Position numbers and translations under genes: made by a program. Below, one piece after another: positions 35,345 through 44,964 of a stretch of 64,000 nucleotides of DNA; position 1 is the stretch's first letter, and each line of letters begins with the position of its first letter. Source of the stretch: Pseudomonas putida (GTDB taxonomy: Bacteria > Pseudomonadota > Gammaproteobacteria > Pseudomonadales > Pseudomonadaceae). The stretch lies in contig NZ_CP011789.1 of NCBI RefSeq assembly GCF_001636055.1, forward strand, positions 2,418,001 to 2,482,000, read 5' to 3'. The notes under the pieces are model-generated. The model made no database searches. It saw only the letters and a list, made by a program, of their open reading frames with translations, and was not told where the DNA came from.

Positions 35345-36739
35345 TCAAAGCCTCCACCCTCCGCCCAACGCCTTGTACAGCGCCACGCTCCCCTGCAACC
35401 TGGCCAGGCGCAGTTGCGCCTGCTGGTCTTCAGCCAGGTACAGGGTGCGCTGGGTTTCCAGTACCGTCAGCAAGGTCTCGGCCCCCGAGGCATAGCGCTG
35501 TTCGGCCAGGCTGAAGGCGATGCGCGCCTGTTCCACTTCCTGATCCTGCCACTGGCGTTGCCGGTCGACGCCGTCGATCGCATTGAGCGCCTTCTCCACG
35601 TCGGCAAATCCCGCCACGATCTGGGCGCGATAATTTTCCAGCAATTCTTCCTGGCGCGCCTTGGCCTGGTCGCGTTCGGCGCCGCGTCGGCCTCGGTCGA
35701 AGATGGGCGCGGTGAGGGCGGTGGTGAGGGTATAGAAGGGGCTGTCGAGCACGTTGGCGAAGGTCCGGGCGCCACTGCCCAGGTCGGCGCCCAGTACCAC
35801 GCGCGGCAGCATGGCAGCCCTGGCGACCTGCACGTCGGCGCTGGCCGCCGCCAGACGTGCCTCGGCGGCGGCGATGTCCGGGCGGCGACTGAGCAGTGCG
35901 CTGGGTACGCCGCTGCCGATGCCTGGCCAGTTCAGTGCACTGATCGACTCCTGGCTGGTACCCAAGCTCTGCACCGGATCACCGAGCAGGGTGGCGAGTG
36001 TGACGCGGTTGTCCTGCCACTGTTGCTCCAGCAACGGCACCTGGCGCTCCTGGGCGGCGACCAGGCCGCGTTGCTGGGCCAGTTCCAGGCGGGTCGCCGA
36101 ACCGGAGCGTTCACGGGCTTCGACCAGGCGCAGGACATTGCGCGCGTTGTCCAGGTTGAGCCGGGCGATACGCCGTTGCTCTTGCAATGCCAGCCCTTGC
36201 AGGTAGCTGTCGGCGACAGCGCTGAACAAGGTGAGCTCGACCGTCTGGCGGTCGAATCGGCTGGCGTCGAGGTTGCGCAATGCACTGTCGCGGGCGGCGC
36301 GCAGGCCGCCCCAGAAATCGATTTCGTAACTGGCGCTCAGGCGCGTGGCGAAGGCGGTACTGGTGCGTTCGCTGCTGGTGGCGTCGAGCTGGTCGTTACC
36401 GTCGCCGCGCAGCAGGCGTTGGCGGCTGCCGTCCACCCCGAACTGCAGTTCGGGCAACAACGGCGCTCCGGCGATCACGGCGCGCGCCTGGGCCTGGCGC
36501 ACCCGTGCGGCAGCGGCCGCCAGGTCGTGGCTGTTGCTGCGGGCGCGCTCGATCAGGCGATCCAGTTCGCGGCTGGCGAACGCCTGCCACCAGGCGCTGT
36601 CCGGCAGCGCCTGATGGGTGTCGGTGGTGCCTTGCCAGGAGGGCGGTGGCGTGATGTCGGCCTGCGGCGGCGGTGTGCTGTTGCAGGCGGCGAGGCAGAG
36701 GCTCAGGGTCAGCAGGCTGATGCGGCTTGGCAATGTCAT
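35345..36739 (-). CDS. opmQ: pyoverdine efflux outer-membrane factor OpmQ
   Basis: A 464-aa RND/ABC outer-membrane channel lipoprotein (NodT type). The lipobox LCLAAC gives lipidated C19. Two TolC-like repeats are present (ERARSNSHDLAAAAARVRQAQA and VEKALNAIDGVDRQ regions), with QRYASGAETLLTVLETQRTLY near the C-terminus. It is third in pvdR-pvdT-opmQ, 3 nt after pvdT. PvdRT-OpmQ exports and recycles pyoverdine. It is assigned as OpmQ rather than a generic MacB partner because of the PvdS box at the operon head and the neighbouring pvdP and fpvI-like genes. Confidence 0.92.
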   Translation of the reverse strand: MTLPSRISLLTLSLCLAACNSTPPPQADITPPPSWQGTTDTHQALPDSAWWQAFASRELDRLIERARSNSHDLAAAAARVRQAQARAVIAGAPLLPELQFGVDGSRQRLLRGDGNDQLDATSSERTSTAFATRLSASYEIDFWGGLRAARDSALRNLDASRFDRQTVELTLFSAVADSYLQGLALQEQRRIARLNLDNARNVLRLVEARERSGSATRLELAQQRGLVAAQERQVPLLEQQWQDNRVTLATLLGDPVQSLGTSQESISALNWPGIGSGVPSALLSRRPDIAAAEARLAAASADVQVARAAMLPRVVLGADLGSGARTFANVLDSPFYTLTTALTAPIFDRGRRGAERDQAKARQEELLENYRAQIVAGFADVEKALNAIDGVDRQRQWQDQEVEQARIAFSLAEQRYASGAETLLTVLETQRTLYLAEDQQAQLRLARLQGSVALYKALGGGWRL

Positions 36740-36742
36740 GGG

Positions 36743-38707
36743 CTACACGCTGGTAAGGGCTTTGACCGGGTCGAGTCGGGCGGCTTTGCGCGCCGGCATG
36801 AAGCCGAACACGACACCGGTGATCACGGCGCAGGCAAAGGCGCCGAAGATGGCGGGCAGGGCGAAGGCCACGGCGATATCGGCCAGCAGCAGCGCACCGC
36901 CGATGGTCAAGGCCAGGGCGATGCCGGTCACGCCGCCGACCATCGACAGCATCACCGCCTCGGTGAGGAACTGGCGCAGGATGTCGCGCTGGCGAGCGCC
37001 GGTGGCCATGCGGATACCGATCTCGCGGGTACGTTCACGCACGGTCATGAGCATGATGTTCATCACCCCGATGCCGCCGACCAACAGCGAGATGGCGGCA
37101 ATCGCGCCGAGCATCAGCGACAGGCTGTTCTGGGTGCGCGCCTCGGCCTGGATCAGCGCCGCGTCGTTGGTCAGGTCGAAATCCTGCTTGCCCTGGTGAC
37201 GTTTGCGCATCAGGTGGGCGATGGCCGCTTCGGTCTCCGAGACCCGGCTGGAGTCGGCAGCGGTGATGATCACGTATTCGGGATCGTGCTTGCCGAACAG
37301 GCGCATGGAGGCGGCCGAGTAGGGCACCACGATGCGCTCGTCGCTGTCCTGGTTGCCGGAGCTTGCGCCTTTGGCCGCGAGCACGCCGACGATCTGGAAG
37401 GGCACGTTCTCGATCAGCAGGTACTGGCCCAGCGGATTGCTGCCGGGGGGCAGGAGCTTTTCCTTGACCTTCTGGCCGATCACCGCCACGGCGGCGCCGC
37501 TGCGCTCGTCGGCGTCGGTGAACAGGCTGCCTTCGACCACCGGCCAGTTGAGGATGTGCGGGAATTCGGTGTTGTTGCCCCCCACATAGAACGACTGGTT
37601 GTTGTTGCCGTGGCGAACCATCAGCTCCCCGCCGATCACCGGCATGATGCGCTGCACCTGGGGCAAGCCGGCGATGGCGGCAACGTCGTCGAGGGAGACC
37701 AGGCCCGCCGCTTCACGGGCGGTGGCGTGCTTGCCGCTCAGGTAGAGGATGTTGGAGCCGAAGGCGGCCATCTGCGCCATCACCTGGCGCTTGCTGCCTT
37801 CGCCGACGGCGAGCATCACCACCACCGAGGCCACGCCGATGACGATGCCGAGCAGGGTCAGGGCGGTGCGGAAGCGGTTGATCCACATGACCCGCCAGGC
37901 GGCCTGCAGCGATTCGACCAACTCGCCTTTCCAGGCGCCGCGCAGGCTGGCGCCGCGGTCCAGACGCTGGCGCAGATCATCCGCCTGCAAGCCAGGTGTG
38001 GGCGCAGCGGGCGAGCGATCGGCGGCCGAGTCGCTGATGATCGCACCGTCGCGGATCTCGATGATCCGCCGCGCCCGCGCCGCCACCTCACGGTCGTGGG
38101 TGATGAGGATGATCACGTGACCTTGGCTGGCCAGCTCGTCCAGCAGGGTCATGACCTCGGCGCCGCTGTGGCTGTCGAGGGCGCCGGTGGGTTCGTCGGC
38201 GAGAATGATGTGGCCGCCATTCATCAGTGCCCGGGCGATCGATACCCGTTGCTGCTGGCCCCCGGACAACTGGTGCGGGCGGTTGCCGGTGCGGCTGGCC
38301 AGGCCCAGGCGTTCGAGCAGCGCGGCGGCGCGAGCATGGCGTTCGGCTGCAGGGGTACCGGCGTAGATCGCCGGCATCTCGACGTTCTCCTGGGCCGAGC
38401 CTGAGGGAATCAGGTGATAGCCCTGGAACACGAAACCGAAGGCCTCGCGGCGCAGCCAGGCCAGTTCGTCGCTGTCGAGTTTGGCGACGTCACGGCCAGC
38501 GAAGCGATAGCTGCCTCGGGAGGGGCGGTCGAGGCAGCCCAGGATGTTCATCAGGGTGGATTTGCCGGACCCGGAGGCGCCGACGATGGCGACGAACTCG
38601 CCAGGCTGGATGCTCAGGCTGATACCACGCAGCACCTGGACCTCGGGCGAGTCGATGCCGCCGTAGACCTTGTGGATGTCATCGAGCTCGATCAGCGGTG
38701 CGTTCAT
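36743..38707 (-). CDS. pvdT: pyoverdine efflux ABC transporter PvdT (MacB-like)
   Basis: A 654-aa MacB-type ABC protein. The N-terminal nucleotide-binding domain covers residues 1-230, with Walker [10 protein letters not shown], signature LSGGQQQRV and Walker [14 protein letters not shown]1 is at about 278-300, followed by a large periplasmic MacB core (300-520) and three C-terminal helices. MacB-type pumps use TM conformational change (mechanotransmission) with a periplasmic adaptor and OM channel. It abuts pvdR with no gap and lies 3 nt before opmQ. It drives pyoverdine secretion and recycling across the envelope. Confidence 0.94.
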   Translation of the reverse strand: MNAPLIELDDIHKVYGGIDSPEVQVLRGISLSIQPGEFVAIVGASGSGKSTLMNILGCLDRPSRGSYRFAGRDVAKLDSDELAWLRREAFGFVFQGYHLIPSGSAQENVEMPAIYAGTPAAERHARAAALLERLGLASRTGNRPHQLSGGQQQRVSIARALMNGGHIILADEPTGALDSHSGAEVMTLLDELASQGHVIILITHDREVAARARRIIEIRDGAIISDSAADRSPAAPTPGLQADDLRQRLDRGASLRGAWKGELVESLQAAWRVMWINRFRTALTLLGIVIGVASVVVMLAVGEGSKRQVMAQMAAFGSNILYLSGKHATAREAAGLVSLDDVAAIAGLPQVQRIMPVIGGELMVRHGNNNQSFYVGGNNTEFPHILNWPVVEGSLFTDADERSGAAVAVIGQKVKEKLLPPGSNPLGQYLLIENVPFQIVGVLAAKGASSGNQDSDERIVVPYSAASMRLFGKHDPEYVIITAADSSRVSETEAAIAHLMRKRHQGKQDFDLTNDAALIQAEARTQNSLSLMLGAIAAISLLVGGIGVMNIMLMTVRERTREIGIRMATGARQRDILRQFLTEAVMLSMVGGVTGIALALTIGGALLLADIAVAFALPAIFGAFACAVITGVVFGFMPARKAARLDPVKALTSV

Positions 38708-39886
38708 TCAGCCTCCGCTGGCGCGTGGTGCGCCGATGACCAGTTGCTCGCCTTCGCTCAGGCCGTCGAGGATCTGTACCCGCAGGCGATCGCTCAGGCC
38801 GGTGCGTACCTGGCGCTGTTCGACCTTGCCGTTACGGTTCAGGACCTGCGCCAGGCGCATGCCCTCGGTGGGCGCGTCGTCCAGCGCCGCCAGCGGCGCG
38901 GTGAGCACTTGGCTGGCCTGGCCTGCGACGAAGAACACCTGGGTGGTCATCTCGGCCATCAGGGCGCCGTCAGGGTTTTCCACGTCGAGCAGTACCGTGT
39001 ACTGCACCACCTTGCTGCCGGTGGTGCCGCTGCTGGCGCTGGCCGGGCTGCCGCCGCCCTGGCTGGTCTGGTCGAGCGGCTTGGGTGGGATCGGCAGGAT
39101 CTGGCGCACGGTGCTGGTCCAGCGGCGTTTGCCACCGGCCAGTGTCGTGAAGTAGGCGGTCATGCCAGGCTTGACCTGGCCAATGTCGGCCTCCGAAACC
39201 TGGGCCCAGACGGTCATCGGCGACAGGCGGGCAATGCGCAGGATCAGCGGGGTCTGCTGCTGGGCGTTGAGGGTCTGGCCCTCGCGCGCGTCCACCGCCA
39301 CCACGGTGCCGTCCATCGGTGCGTAGATCCGCGTATAGCCGAGTTCTGCCTCGTCGCTGCGCAGACTGGCCTGGGCCTGGCGGATCTGCGCCTGGTACAT
39401 GTCGATGCGTGCCTGGGTCACCTTGAGCTGCGCCTGGGCCTGCTGGACATCCTCCTGACGGGTCGCGCCGGCCCTGGCCAGTTCGTGCTGGCGCTGAAAC
39501 TGCTGTTGGGCCAGCAGGTACTGGGCACGCTGTTCGGCAAGCTGGGCCTTGAGGTTCTCGATCGAGTAGCGGCCGGCGTCCAGGCGCGCCTGTTGAGTGG
39601 AGGGGTCGATCTCCACCAGCAGTTGGCCCTTGCGCACTTCATCGCCGACTTCCACGTGCAGTTTGCGGATCTGCCCGGAGGCCTGGGCGCCGACATCCAC
39701 GTAGCGACGGGGCTGCAGGGTGCCAAGGGCGGTGACGCTGCTTTCGATGTCGCCGCGGGTGACCTGCACGGTGCTGACCGGCAGAGTGCCGAACGGCAGG
39801 GCTTTCCAGGCTAGCAGGCTGCCCAGCGCGATCAGGCCCAGGCCGCCGAGAACGAGGCGGCGACGGAGTGTGGATGTACGTCTCAT
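38708..39886 (-). CDS. pvdR: pyoverdine efflux periplasmic adaptor PvdR (MacA-like)
   Basis: A 392-aa membrane fusion protein. An N-terminal anchor helix covers residues 13-30. The lipoyl halves VDVGAQASGQIRKLHVEVGD and APMDGTVVAVDAREGQTLN flank a long coiled-coil hairpin (about 95-190; QRAQYLLAQQQFQRQHELA). A beta-barrel domain and membrane-proximal domain follow, with a Ser/Gly-rich loop (GGGSPASASSGTTG). It is the first gene of pvdRT-opmQ. An exact PvdS box lies 68 nt upstream, at 39954-39977. It is divergent from the fpvI-like sigma gene. Confidence 0.94.
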   Translation of the reverse strand: MRRTSTLRRRLVLGGLGLIALGSLLAWKALPFGTLPVSTVQVTRGDIESSVTALGTLQPRRYVDVGAQASGQIRKLHVEVGDEVRKGQLLVEIDPSTQQARLDAGRYSIENLKAQLAEQRAQYLLAQQQFQRQHELARAGATRQEDVQQAQAQLKVTQARIDMYQAQIRQAQASLRSDEAELGYTRIYAPMDGTVVAVDAREGQTLNAQQQTPLILRIARLSPMTVWAQVSEADIGQVKPGMTAYFTTLAGGKRRWTSTVRQILPIPPKPLDQTSQGGGSPASASSGTTGSKVVQYTVLLDVENPDGALMAEMTTQVFFVAGQASQVLTAPLAALDDAPTEGMRLAQVLNRNGKVEQRQVRTGLSDRLRVQILDGLSEGEQLVIGAPRASGG

Positions 39887-39953
39887 GCAGACTTCCAGCC
39901 AGGGATGAAGGGCGTGTCGCGCCTTTCAGGGCACGCACGGAGGTCACAGTTAG

Positions 39954-39977
39954 ACGAACGCTGGGGAAACGGATTTA
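39954..39977 (-). promoter_or_regulatory. PvdS promoter of pvdRT-opmQ
   Basis: Read on the minus strand: TAAAT (39977-39973), exactly 16 nt, then CGT (39956-39954). Confidence 0.85.
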
Positions 39978-40001
39978 GCCGCAGGTGAGAGGGTGTGTTG
40001 C

Positions 40002-40019
40002 TGAGAATGGTTGTAATTT
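40002..40019 (+). promoter_or_regulatory. Fur-box-like site upstream of fpvI-like gene
   Basis: TGAGAATGGTTGTAATTT matches 15 of 18 positions of the Pseudomonas Fur-box form TGAGAATGATTATCATTT. It is 75 nt before the sigma-factor start and 25 nt from the pvdR PvdS box. Confidence 0.6.
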
Positions 40020-40094
40020 GTAAGATGACACGCTGATATCACTGATGTGTATTTTCAATCGCATTGACGTTGCCCAACGGGAGAGGCAAGGGCC

Positions 40095-40574
40095 GTGGTG
40101 GAACATTACTATCGCGAACTGGTGAGTTTCCTCTCCTCGCGTCTGGGCAGCCGGCACGCGGCAGAAGATGTTGCCCATGACGCCTGCCTGCGCCTGCTCG
40201 AGCGCGGCGGTCACCCGCCGATCGAGCGACCCCGTTCCTTCCTCTATCGCACTGCGCTGAACCTGGTGATCGACCGGCACCGACGTCAGTCGGTGCGTCA
40301 GTCCGAGCCGCTTGAAGTGCTGGACAGCGACGAGCGCTGGCACAGTCCGGCACCGTCCCAGTTGCTGCACCTCGATGAGCGCCTGGAGATGGTTCGGCGC
40401 GCACTGGACGAGTTGAGTGTGCCGTGCCGCGAGAGCTTCCTGCTGCGCAAGCTCGAGGGTCTGTCGCATCCGCAGATCGCCGAGCGCCTCGGGGTTTCGC
40501 AGAGCGTGGTGGAAAAGCACATCGTCAATGCCATGAAGCACTGTCGCTTGCGCATGCGTCAGTGGGAGCAGTGA
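40095..40574 (+). CDS. fpvI: FecI/FpvI-type ECF sigma factor
   Basis: A 159-aa iron-starvation ECF sigma factor. Region 2 is ELVSFLSSRLGSRHAAEDVAHDAC with LYRTALNLVIDRHRR; region 4 is FLLRKLEGLSHPQIAERLGVSQSVVEKHIVNAM. Size and divergent position relative to pvdR match P. aeruginosa fpvI, the sigma factor for fpvA transcription. However, the anti-sigma gene fpvR, which separates fpvI and pvdR in P. aeruginosa, is absent: only 208 bp lie between them. The start is GTG 40095, with GAGAGG 8 nt upstream. A Fur-like box upstream supports iron control. It could instead be another FecI-like sigma, hence moderate confidence in the symbol. Confidence 0.8.
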   Translation: MVEHYYRELVSFLSSRLGSRHAAEDVAHDACLRLLERGGHPPIERPRSFLYRTALNLVIDRHRRQSVRQSEPLEVLDSDERWHSPAPSQLLHLDERLEMVRRALDELSVPCRESFLLRKLEGLSHPQIAERLGVSQSVVEKHIVNAMKHCRLRMRQWEQ

Positions 40575-40727
40575 AAGGCCGGTGAAACAGGGGTGAAAAA
40601 TCCCTGTGCAGCGCCTTGATTTATCGTCGGTTCCCGACAACTATCAAGACAGAGACCCGTCATTGCCCGCACAGGCGCAGCAAGGCCAGGCAGTGTCTCT
40701 GACCACCTTGCCGCCAGGGTCCGGACC

Positions 40728-41213
40728 ATGCCGAACAAGTCCATGCGTATCCTCATCGCCGACGAGCATCCCGCTCAGCGCCTGCAGCTGGAACGCATGC
40801 TCAATGGCCTGGGCTATTACCGGATCGCCCCGGTTGAAAACTTCGAAGACCTGCAGCGCCTGGTGCAGAGCGCGTTGCACCCGTTCCAGCTGTTGGTGGG
40901 CAATATCGAACTGGGCAGCCATGCCGGCGTCGATCTGGCCCGCTTCTGCCGCGTCAGCCCGCAGATCCAGCATGTGCTGCTGTACCACTCCCAGCATCTG
41001 AAAGTGCCGAACGTCGCGCAGAGCGAACGCCAGTCGGTCAGTGTCAGCCTGCCCAAGGTGCCCGATAGCGAGGCACTGGAATCGTTCATGGCGATCATCG
41101 ACACCCCGCAGTTGCTGGGGCAGGTTGCGCTGCCGTCGGCGCTGGCTGGCGGCGCAGGCTGCTCCTGGCGGCGGATGAACTTCTCGCACACCGCCTTCAG
41201 CCGTTCCAGCTGA
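40728..41213 (+). CDS. degenerate response-regulator receiver (pseudo-receiver), 161 aa
   Basis: The first 125 residues follow the receiver fold: RILIADEHPAQRLQLERML keeps the acidic pair region, and FQLLVGNIELGSHAG is the beta-3 segment. The phospho-acceptor Asp is Asn here (N59), and the usual Thr/Ser and Lys switch positions (HVLLYHSQ and the following loop) are not recognisable. The C-terminal 40 residues (after IIDTPQLLG) have no DNA-binding or enzymatic domain. It therefore probably cannot be phosphorylated and may act by protein-protein contact. It lies downstream of the fpvI-like gene and upstream of an MFS carrier. Partner unknown. Confidence 0.75.
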   Translation: MPNKSMRILIADEHPAQRLQLERMLNGLGYYRIAPVENFEDLQRLVQSALHPFQLLVGNIELGSHAGVDLARFCRVSPQIQHVLLYHSQHLKVPNVAQSERQSVSVSLPKVPDSEALESFMAIIDTPQLLGQVALPSALAGGAGCSWRRMNFSHTAFSRSS

Positions 41214-41267
41214 GACGCATCGGCTTTTGCTATCCTCTTGCCCTTTGCCGATCTGCGGAACCCAGAA

Positions 41268-42578
41268 ATGACTGCCATCGATACCGCCCGCGCGCCTCGT
41301 TTCAGCCGCGGCGATCACCGTACCCTGGGCCTTGCGGCCCTTGGCGGCGCGCTGGAGATCTACGATTTCATCATCTTCGTGTTCTTCGCCCTGACCCTGA
41401 GCCAGCTGTTCTTCCCGCCACAGATGCCGGAGTGGCTGCGCCTGCTGCAGAGTTTCGGGATCTTCGTCACCGGCTACCTGGCACGCCCTCTGGGCGGCAT
41501 CCTCATGGCGCACTTCGCCGACCACCTTGGGCGCAAGCGCGTGTTCAGCCTGAGCATCCTGATGATGGCCCTGCCGTGCCTGCTGATCGGAGTCATGCCG
41601 ACCTATGCCGACATCGGCTACGCCGCTCCTCTGCTGCTGCTGGCCCTGCGTATCCTGCAGGGTGCTGCGGTCGGCGGCGAGGTGCCCAGCGCCTGGACCT
41701 TCGTGGCCGAGCACGCACCGCCTGGGCGTTGCGGCTACGCCCTGGGCTTCCTGCAGGCGGGGCTGACCTTCGGTTACCTGCTTGGCGCGCTGGTAGCCAC
41801 CTTGCTGGCGCGGCTCTACACCCCACAGGAAATCCTCGACTTCGCCTGGCGCTATCCCTTCCTGCTCGGTGGGGTGTTCGGCGTGTTCGGTGTCTGGCTG
41901 CGCCGTTGGCTGAGCGAGACGCCAGTGTTTCTTGCCCTGCGTGAGCGGCAGGCGCCGCCCGTGGCATTTCCGCTGCGCATGGTGCTCACCGACCACCGCG
42001 CTTCGTTGATCCCGGCCGCGTTGCTGACGTGCGTGTTGACCTCTGCGGTGGTGGTGCTGGTGGTGATCACCCCGACGGTCATGCAGCAGCGCTTCGGGAT
42101 CGATGCCGGGCATACCTTCGCGCTCAGCAGTGTGGGTATCGTCTTTCTCAATATCGGTTGCGTACTGGCGGGGCTGCTGGTCGACCGCATCGGCGCCTGG
42201 CGCGCGGTGACGATCTACAGCCTGTTGCTGCCGCTGGGGATCGGCGTGCTGTATGCCAGCCTGGTAGGGCAGTGGGGCTGGACCTGGGCGGCCTATGCGT
42301 TAGCCGGGTTGTCGTGTGGCGTGGTGGGGGTGGTGCCATCGGTGATGGTCGGGCTGTTCCCGGCGCAGATCCGGGTGTCGGGGATTTCCTTCACCTACAA
42401 CCTGGCCTATGCCCTTTGGGCGAGCACCACGCCCTTGGCACTGATTGCGCTGATGCCGTGGAGCCCCTGGGTGTGCGTCGGGTTCTGCCTGATCATGGGC
42501 GTGGTCGGGGCCTTGACCAGTGTCTTCTACGCCCAGGCCACGCCCCTGTGTGCCGAGGAGCGTGCGGTCGGTTGTTGA
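41268..42578 (+). CDS. MFS metabolite:H+ symporter family transporter
   Basis: A 436-aa carrier with 12 predicted helices, of the metabolite:H+ symporter group (ProP/ShiA/KgtP type). The N-terminal GGALEIYDFIIFVFF motif, the loop 2-3 signature GHLG-like HFADHLGRKRVFS, and RILQGAAVGGEVPSAWTFVAEHAP match. ATG 41268 is preceded by GCGGAA. Substrates in this group are small organic acids or betaines; none can be assigned. It is followed by a hairpin terminator shared with the convergent chemoreceptor. Confidence 0.87.
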   Translation: MTAIDTARAPRFSRGDHRTLGLAALGGALEIYDFIIFVFFALTLSQLFFPPQMPEWLRLLQSFGIFVTGYLARPLGGILMAHFADHLGRKRVFSLSILMMALPCLLIGVMPTYADIGYAAPLLLLALRILQGAAVGGEVPSAWTFVAEHAPPGRCGYALGFLQAGLTFGYLLGALVATLLARLYTPQEILDFAWRYPFLLGGVFGVFGVWLRRWLSETPVFLALRERQAPPVAFPLRMVLTDHRASLIPAALLTCVLTSAVVVLVVITPTVMQQRFGIDAGHTFALSSVGIVFLNIGCVLAGLLVDRIGAWRAVTIYSLLLPLGIGVLYASLVGQWGWTWAAYALAGLSCGVVGVVPSVMVGLFPAQIRVSGISFTYNLAYALWASTTPLALIALMPWSPWVCVGFCLIMGVVGALTSVFYAQATPLCAEERAVGC

Positions 42579-42602
42579 GTGTGCAGGCGCGCGGCACGCG
42601 TC

Positions 42603-42623
42603 GGGGCGCCGAATCGGCGCCCC
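42603..42623. terminator. hairpin between MFS gene and chemoreceptor
   Basis: GGGGCGCCG-AAT-CGGCGCCCC is a perfect 9-bp stem located between the convergent stops (42578 and 42634). No long T-run follows on either side. Confidence 0.6.
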
Positions 42624-42633
42624 ACAAGGAGGG

Positions 42634-44574
42634 TCAGGACTTGAAGCGCCCGACCAGGCCGTTCAACTCTTCCGATAGCTGCGACAGCCTGCCCGAGTCC
42701 GATTGCGCCGAGCTGGCCAGGCCTTCCACCAGCCTTGCCTCGTCGTAGATCTGCTGGATGTGCCGGTTGATCTCTTCGGCCACGCTGTGCTGCTCTTCGG
42801 CAGCCGCCGAGATCTGCAGGTTCTGATCGCGGATCTCGTTCACCGACAGCTGGATACCCTCGAAGCTGTCTCGCGCACGTGCGATCGACGACACGCTGGC
42901 CCGCGACAGGTCCAGGCAGCTTTCCATCTTCTGCGACACCTCCTGGGTCTTGTTGCCCAGGGTGTTGAGCAATTGGTCGATCTCGCCGGTGGAGTCGGCG
43001 GTACGCTTGGCCAGCGCCCGCACTTCATCGGCGACCACGGCGAAACCGCGGCCCTGGTCACCGGCACGGGCGGCCTCGATCGCTGCGTTCAGTGCCAGCA
43101 GGTTGGTTTGCTCGGCGATGGCGCGGATGGTGCCGAGTATCTGGTTGATGTTGCGGCTGCCTTCCTCGAGCTCGATCATCGCCTGCGACGACTCGCTCAG
43201 GCGGCTACCCAGGCGATTGACGTTGTCGGTGGTCAACTCGATCTGCTGCTTGCCCTCGGCGACGCGGTGATGGCCGTTCTCTGCGGCGTCGGCTGCGCTG
43301 CTGCAGGACCGCGCGACCTCGTTGGCGGTGGCGACCATCTCGTTGAAGGCGGTGGACACCAGTTCCACGGCTTCACGCTGGCGCCCTGCGGCTTCGTTCA
43401 TGTTGCCGGCCAGTTCGCTGTTGGCCCGCGATGCCTCGTGCAGGTTGCCCGAGGCGGCGCCGATGTGCTGGATGAGTTGGCGGATCGCCGCGAGGAACTT
43501 GTTGAACCAGCCGGCCAGCTCGGCGGTTTCGTCCTTGCCCTGGATCACCAGGTCCTGGCGCAAATCGCCTTCGCCCTGGGCGATCTGCTGCAAGCCCGTG
43601 CTGACCTGGCCGATAGGCTTGACGATGACCCGCGAGAACGCGGCTGCAACCAGGGCGAAGACCAGTGCCAGCACCAGCACGATGACGGCGGTTAGGTAGG
43701 TCATGTGGGTGGCCGCGCCCATCACTTCGCTGTACTCGATCAGGCCGACGAAGCGCCAGCCCAGGTCAGGCGAGGTCCAGACATTGGCCATGTAGCGCAC
43801 ACCATCGATCACCACCTCGGTGGATCCTTGCTCGGTGGCTGCCAGTTGTGCGTAGGGCTCGCCAAGGTCCTTCAGTTGCTTGAAGCCATGGCTGGCATCA
43901 CGTGGATCAACCAGTACGGTGCCGTTCTCGATCAGCATCACGTAGCCGCTCTTGCCCAGCTTGATGCTCTTGACCAGCTCGGTGAGGTTCTTCAGCGACA
44001 CGCTGACCACGAACACCCCCTTGGGCTTGCCGCTGGCATCGTTGAGCGTACGCGCGGTGCCGACCAGGGCGACGTCGTCCTTGTCGTAGTAGTAGGCGGC
44101 GGTGCGCACGGTCTTGCCTGGGGTGGCCATGGCGGCCTTGTACCAGGGGCGTGCGCGTGGATCGTAGCTGGCCAGTTTCGGGTCATCCGGCCATTTGGCG
44201 TAGGTGCCGTCTTCGAGGCCGATGGAGATGATGGCGGCCGCAGGATGAGTGGCGCCGTAGCGGGCAAAGGCGTCGATGACCTGTTGGGTGGCTGCAGGCA
44301 GCGGGTGGCTGGCAGCGTAGGCAGAGGTGTAATCCTTGAGTGTACTCACTGATGTGTATACAGGATCCGTCGCCATTTGTTCTACGTTCTGCAGCGTGCC
44401 GTCGAAGAACTGCCGCATGTTGCCGTCGATCTGACGAATTTCACGGGTGCTGCCGTCGAGGAACTGATCCACCGCCTCTGCACGGATGTTCACCACGGAA
44501 ATCACACCGACCAAGGCCACCGGGATGAAAGCCACTAATACGAACGCAAGCACCAGCTTATTTTTTATCTTCAT
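42634..44574 (-). CDS. double-Cache methyl-accepting chemotaxis protein
   Basis: A 646-aa receptor with TM1 (about 8-28), a periplasmic dCACHE domain (30-285), TM2 (290-315), HAMP and a signalling hairpin [20 protein letters not shown]. The membrane-distal Cache module has [12 protein letters not shown], as in amino-acid-type sensors. The expected GGDxSL aspartate is absent ([13 protein letters not shown]), so amino acid binding by the standard rule is unlikely; an amine, purine or acid ligand is possible. Length and layout resemble the TlpQ/PctD-like group, but assignment to one would be a guess. A FliA-like promoter is at 44649-44676. Confidence 0.88.
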   Translation of the reverse strand: MKIKNKLVLAFVLVAFIPVALVGVISVVNIRAEAVDQFLDGSTREIRQIDGNMRQFFDGTLQNVEQMATDPVYTSVSTLKDYTSAYAASHPLPAATQQVIDAFARYGATHPAAAIISIGLEDGTYAKWPDDPKLASYDPRARPWYKAAMATPGKTVRTAAYYYDKDDVALVGTARTLNDASGKPKGVFVVSVSLKNLTELVKSIKLGKSGYVMLIENGTVLVDPRDASHGFKQLKDLGEPYAQLAATEQGSTEVVIDGVRYMANVWTSPDLGWRFVGLIEYSEVMGAATHMTYLTAVIVLVLALVFALVAAAFSRVIVKPIGQVSTGLQQIAQGEGDLRQDLVIQGKDETAELAGWFNKFLAAIRQLIQHIGAASGNLHEASRANSELAGNMNEAAGRQREAVELVSTAFNEMVATANEVARSCSSAADAAENGHHRVAEGKQQIELTTDNVNRLGSRLSESSQAMIELEEGSRNINQILGTIRAIAEQTNLLALNAAIEAARAGDQGRGFAVVADEVRALAKRTADSTGEIDQLLNTLGNKTQEVSQKMESCLDLSRASVSSIARARDSFEGIQLSVNEIRDQNLQISAAAEEQHSVAEEINRHIQQIYDEARLVEGLASSAQSDSGRLSQLSEELNGLVGRFKS

Positions 44575-44648
44575 CGGGACGAACCATTCGTGGGAGTGAA
44601 AAGCAGGGGGCCATTCGCACGCGGTGATGGCTAACTGCTATTTATCCT

Positions 44649-44676
44649 GTTTCGGCGCGTCGCGGTGAAATCTTTA
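44649..44676 (-). promoter_or_regulatory. FliA-like promoter of second dCACHE receptor
   Basis: Minus strand TAAAG-N15-GCCGAAAC; the spacing is one base longer than at the other three FliA sites and the -10 has two mismatches. It is 75 nt before the receptor ATG. Confidence 0.5.
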
Positions 44677-44750
44677 GCGCATATTTCGTGTACAAAAAAA
44701 TAAATGATTGTTTTGGATTCTCGGGCCTGCCCAGGGCGCGGAAACGAAAA

Positions 44751-44770
44751 ACCCGGCGCGAGCGCCGGGT
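44751..44770 (-). terminator. terminator of small PA1571-like gene
   Basis: ACCCGGCGC-GA-GCGCCGGGT, followed on the minus strand by a run of T (TTTTTCG). It lies 21 nt after the small-protein stop. Confidence 0.85.
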
Positions 44771-44790
44771 TGTAAGGGATTCATTGGCTT

Positions 44791-44964
44791 TCAAGCCTTG
44801 CGGACTTTCTCCACCCGGCTCTCCTCGAGCTCCTTGCAGGCCTTCTGGATCATCTGCTCGGTGATCGGAACCTCACGACCCTGGGCATCGATGATCGAGC
44901 CACACACCTGCGGCTTCGGGGGCTGGGCGTTTTTCACGGTGTCGCTGCTATGTTGCAAGCTCAT
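44791..44964 (-). CDS. small conserved Pseudomonas protein (PA1571 family)
   Basis: A 57-aa soluble protein (MSLQHSSDTVKNAQPP...) with the conserved core CGSIIDAQGREVPITEQMIQKAC and a charged helical tail. I recognise this as the PA1571-type family, widespread in Pseudomonas and of unknown role. GAGGAGACAGG lies before ATG 44964; a start at 44979 would sit inside this ribosome site. A strong terminator follows. The single conserved Cys pair is too sparse for a metal site. Confidence 0.75.
   Translation of the reverse strand: MSLQHSSDTVKNAQPPKPQVCGSIIDAQGREVPITEQMIQKACKELEESRVEKVRKA

Noticed and set aside
35315..38404. Very long open frame (about 1,030 codons) on the plus strand across opmQ and pvdT
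   Set aside because: It is antisense to two well-conserved genes; its composition (rich in G, A, Q, H, V) is that of a high-GC complementary frame, and no domain is recognisable.
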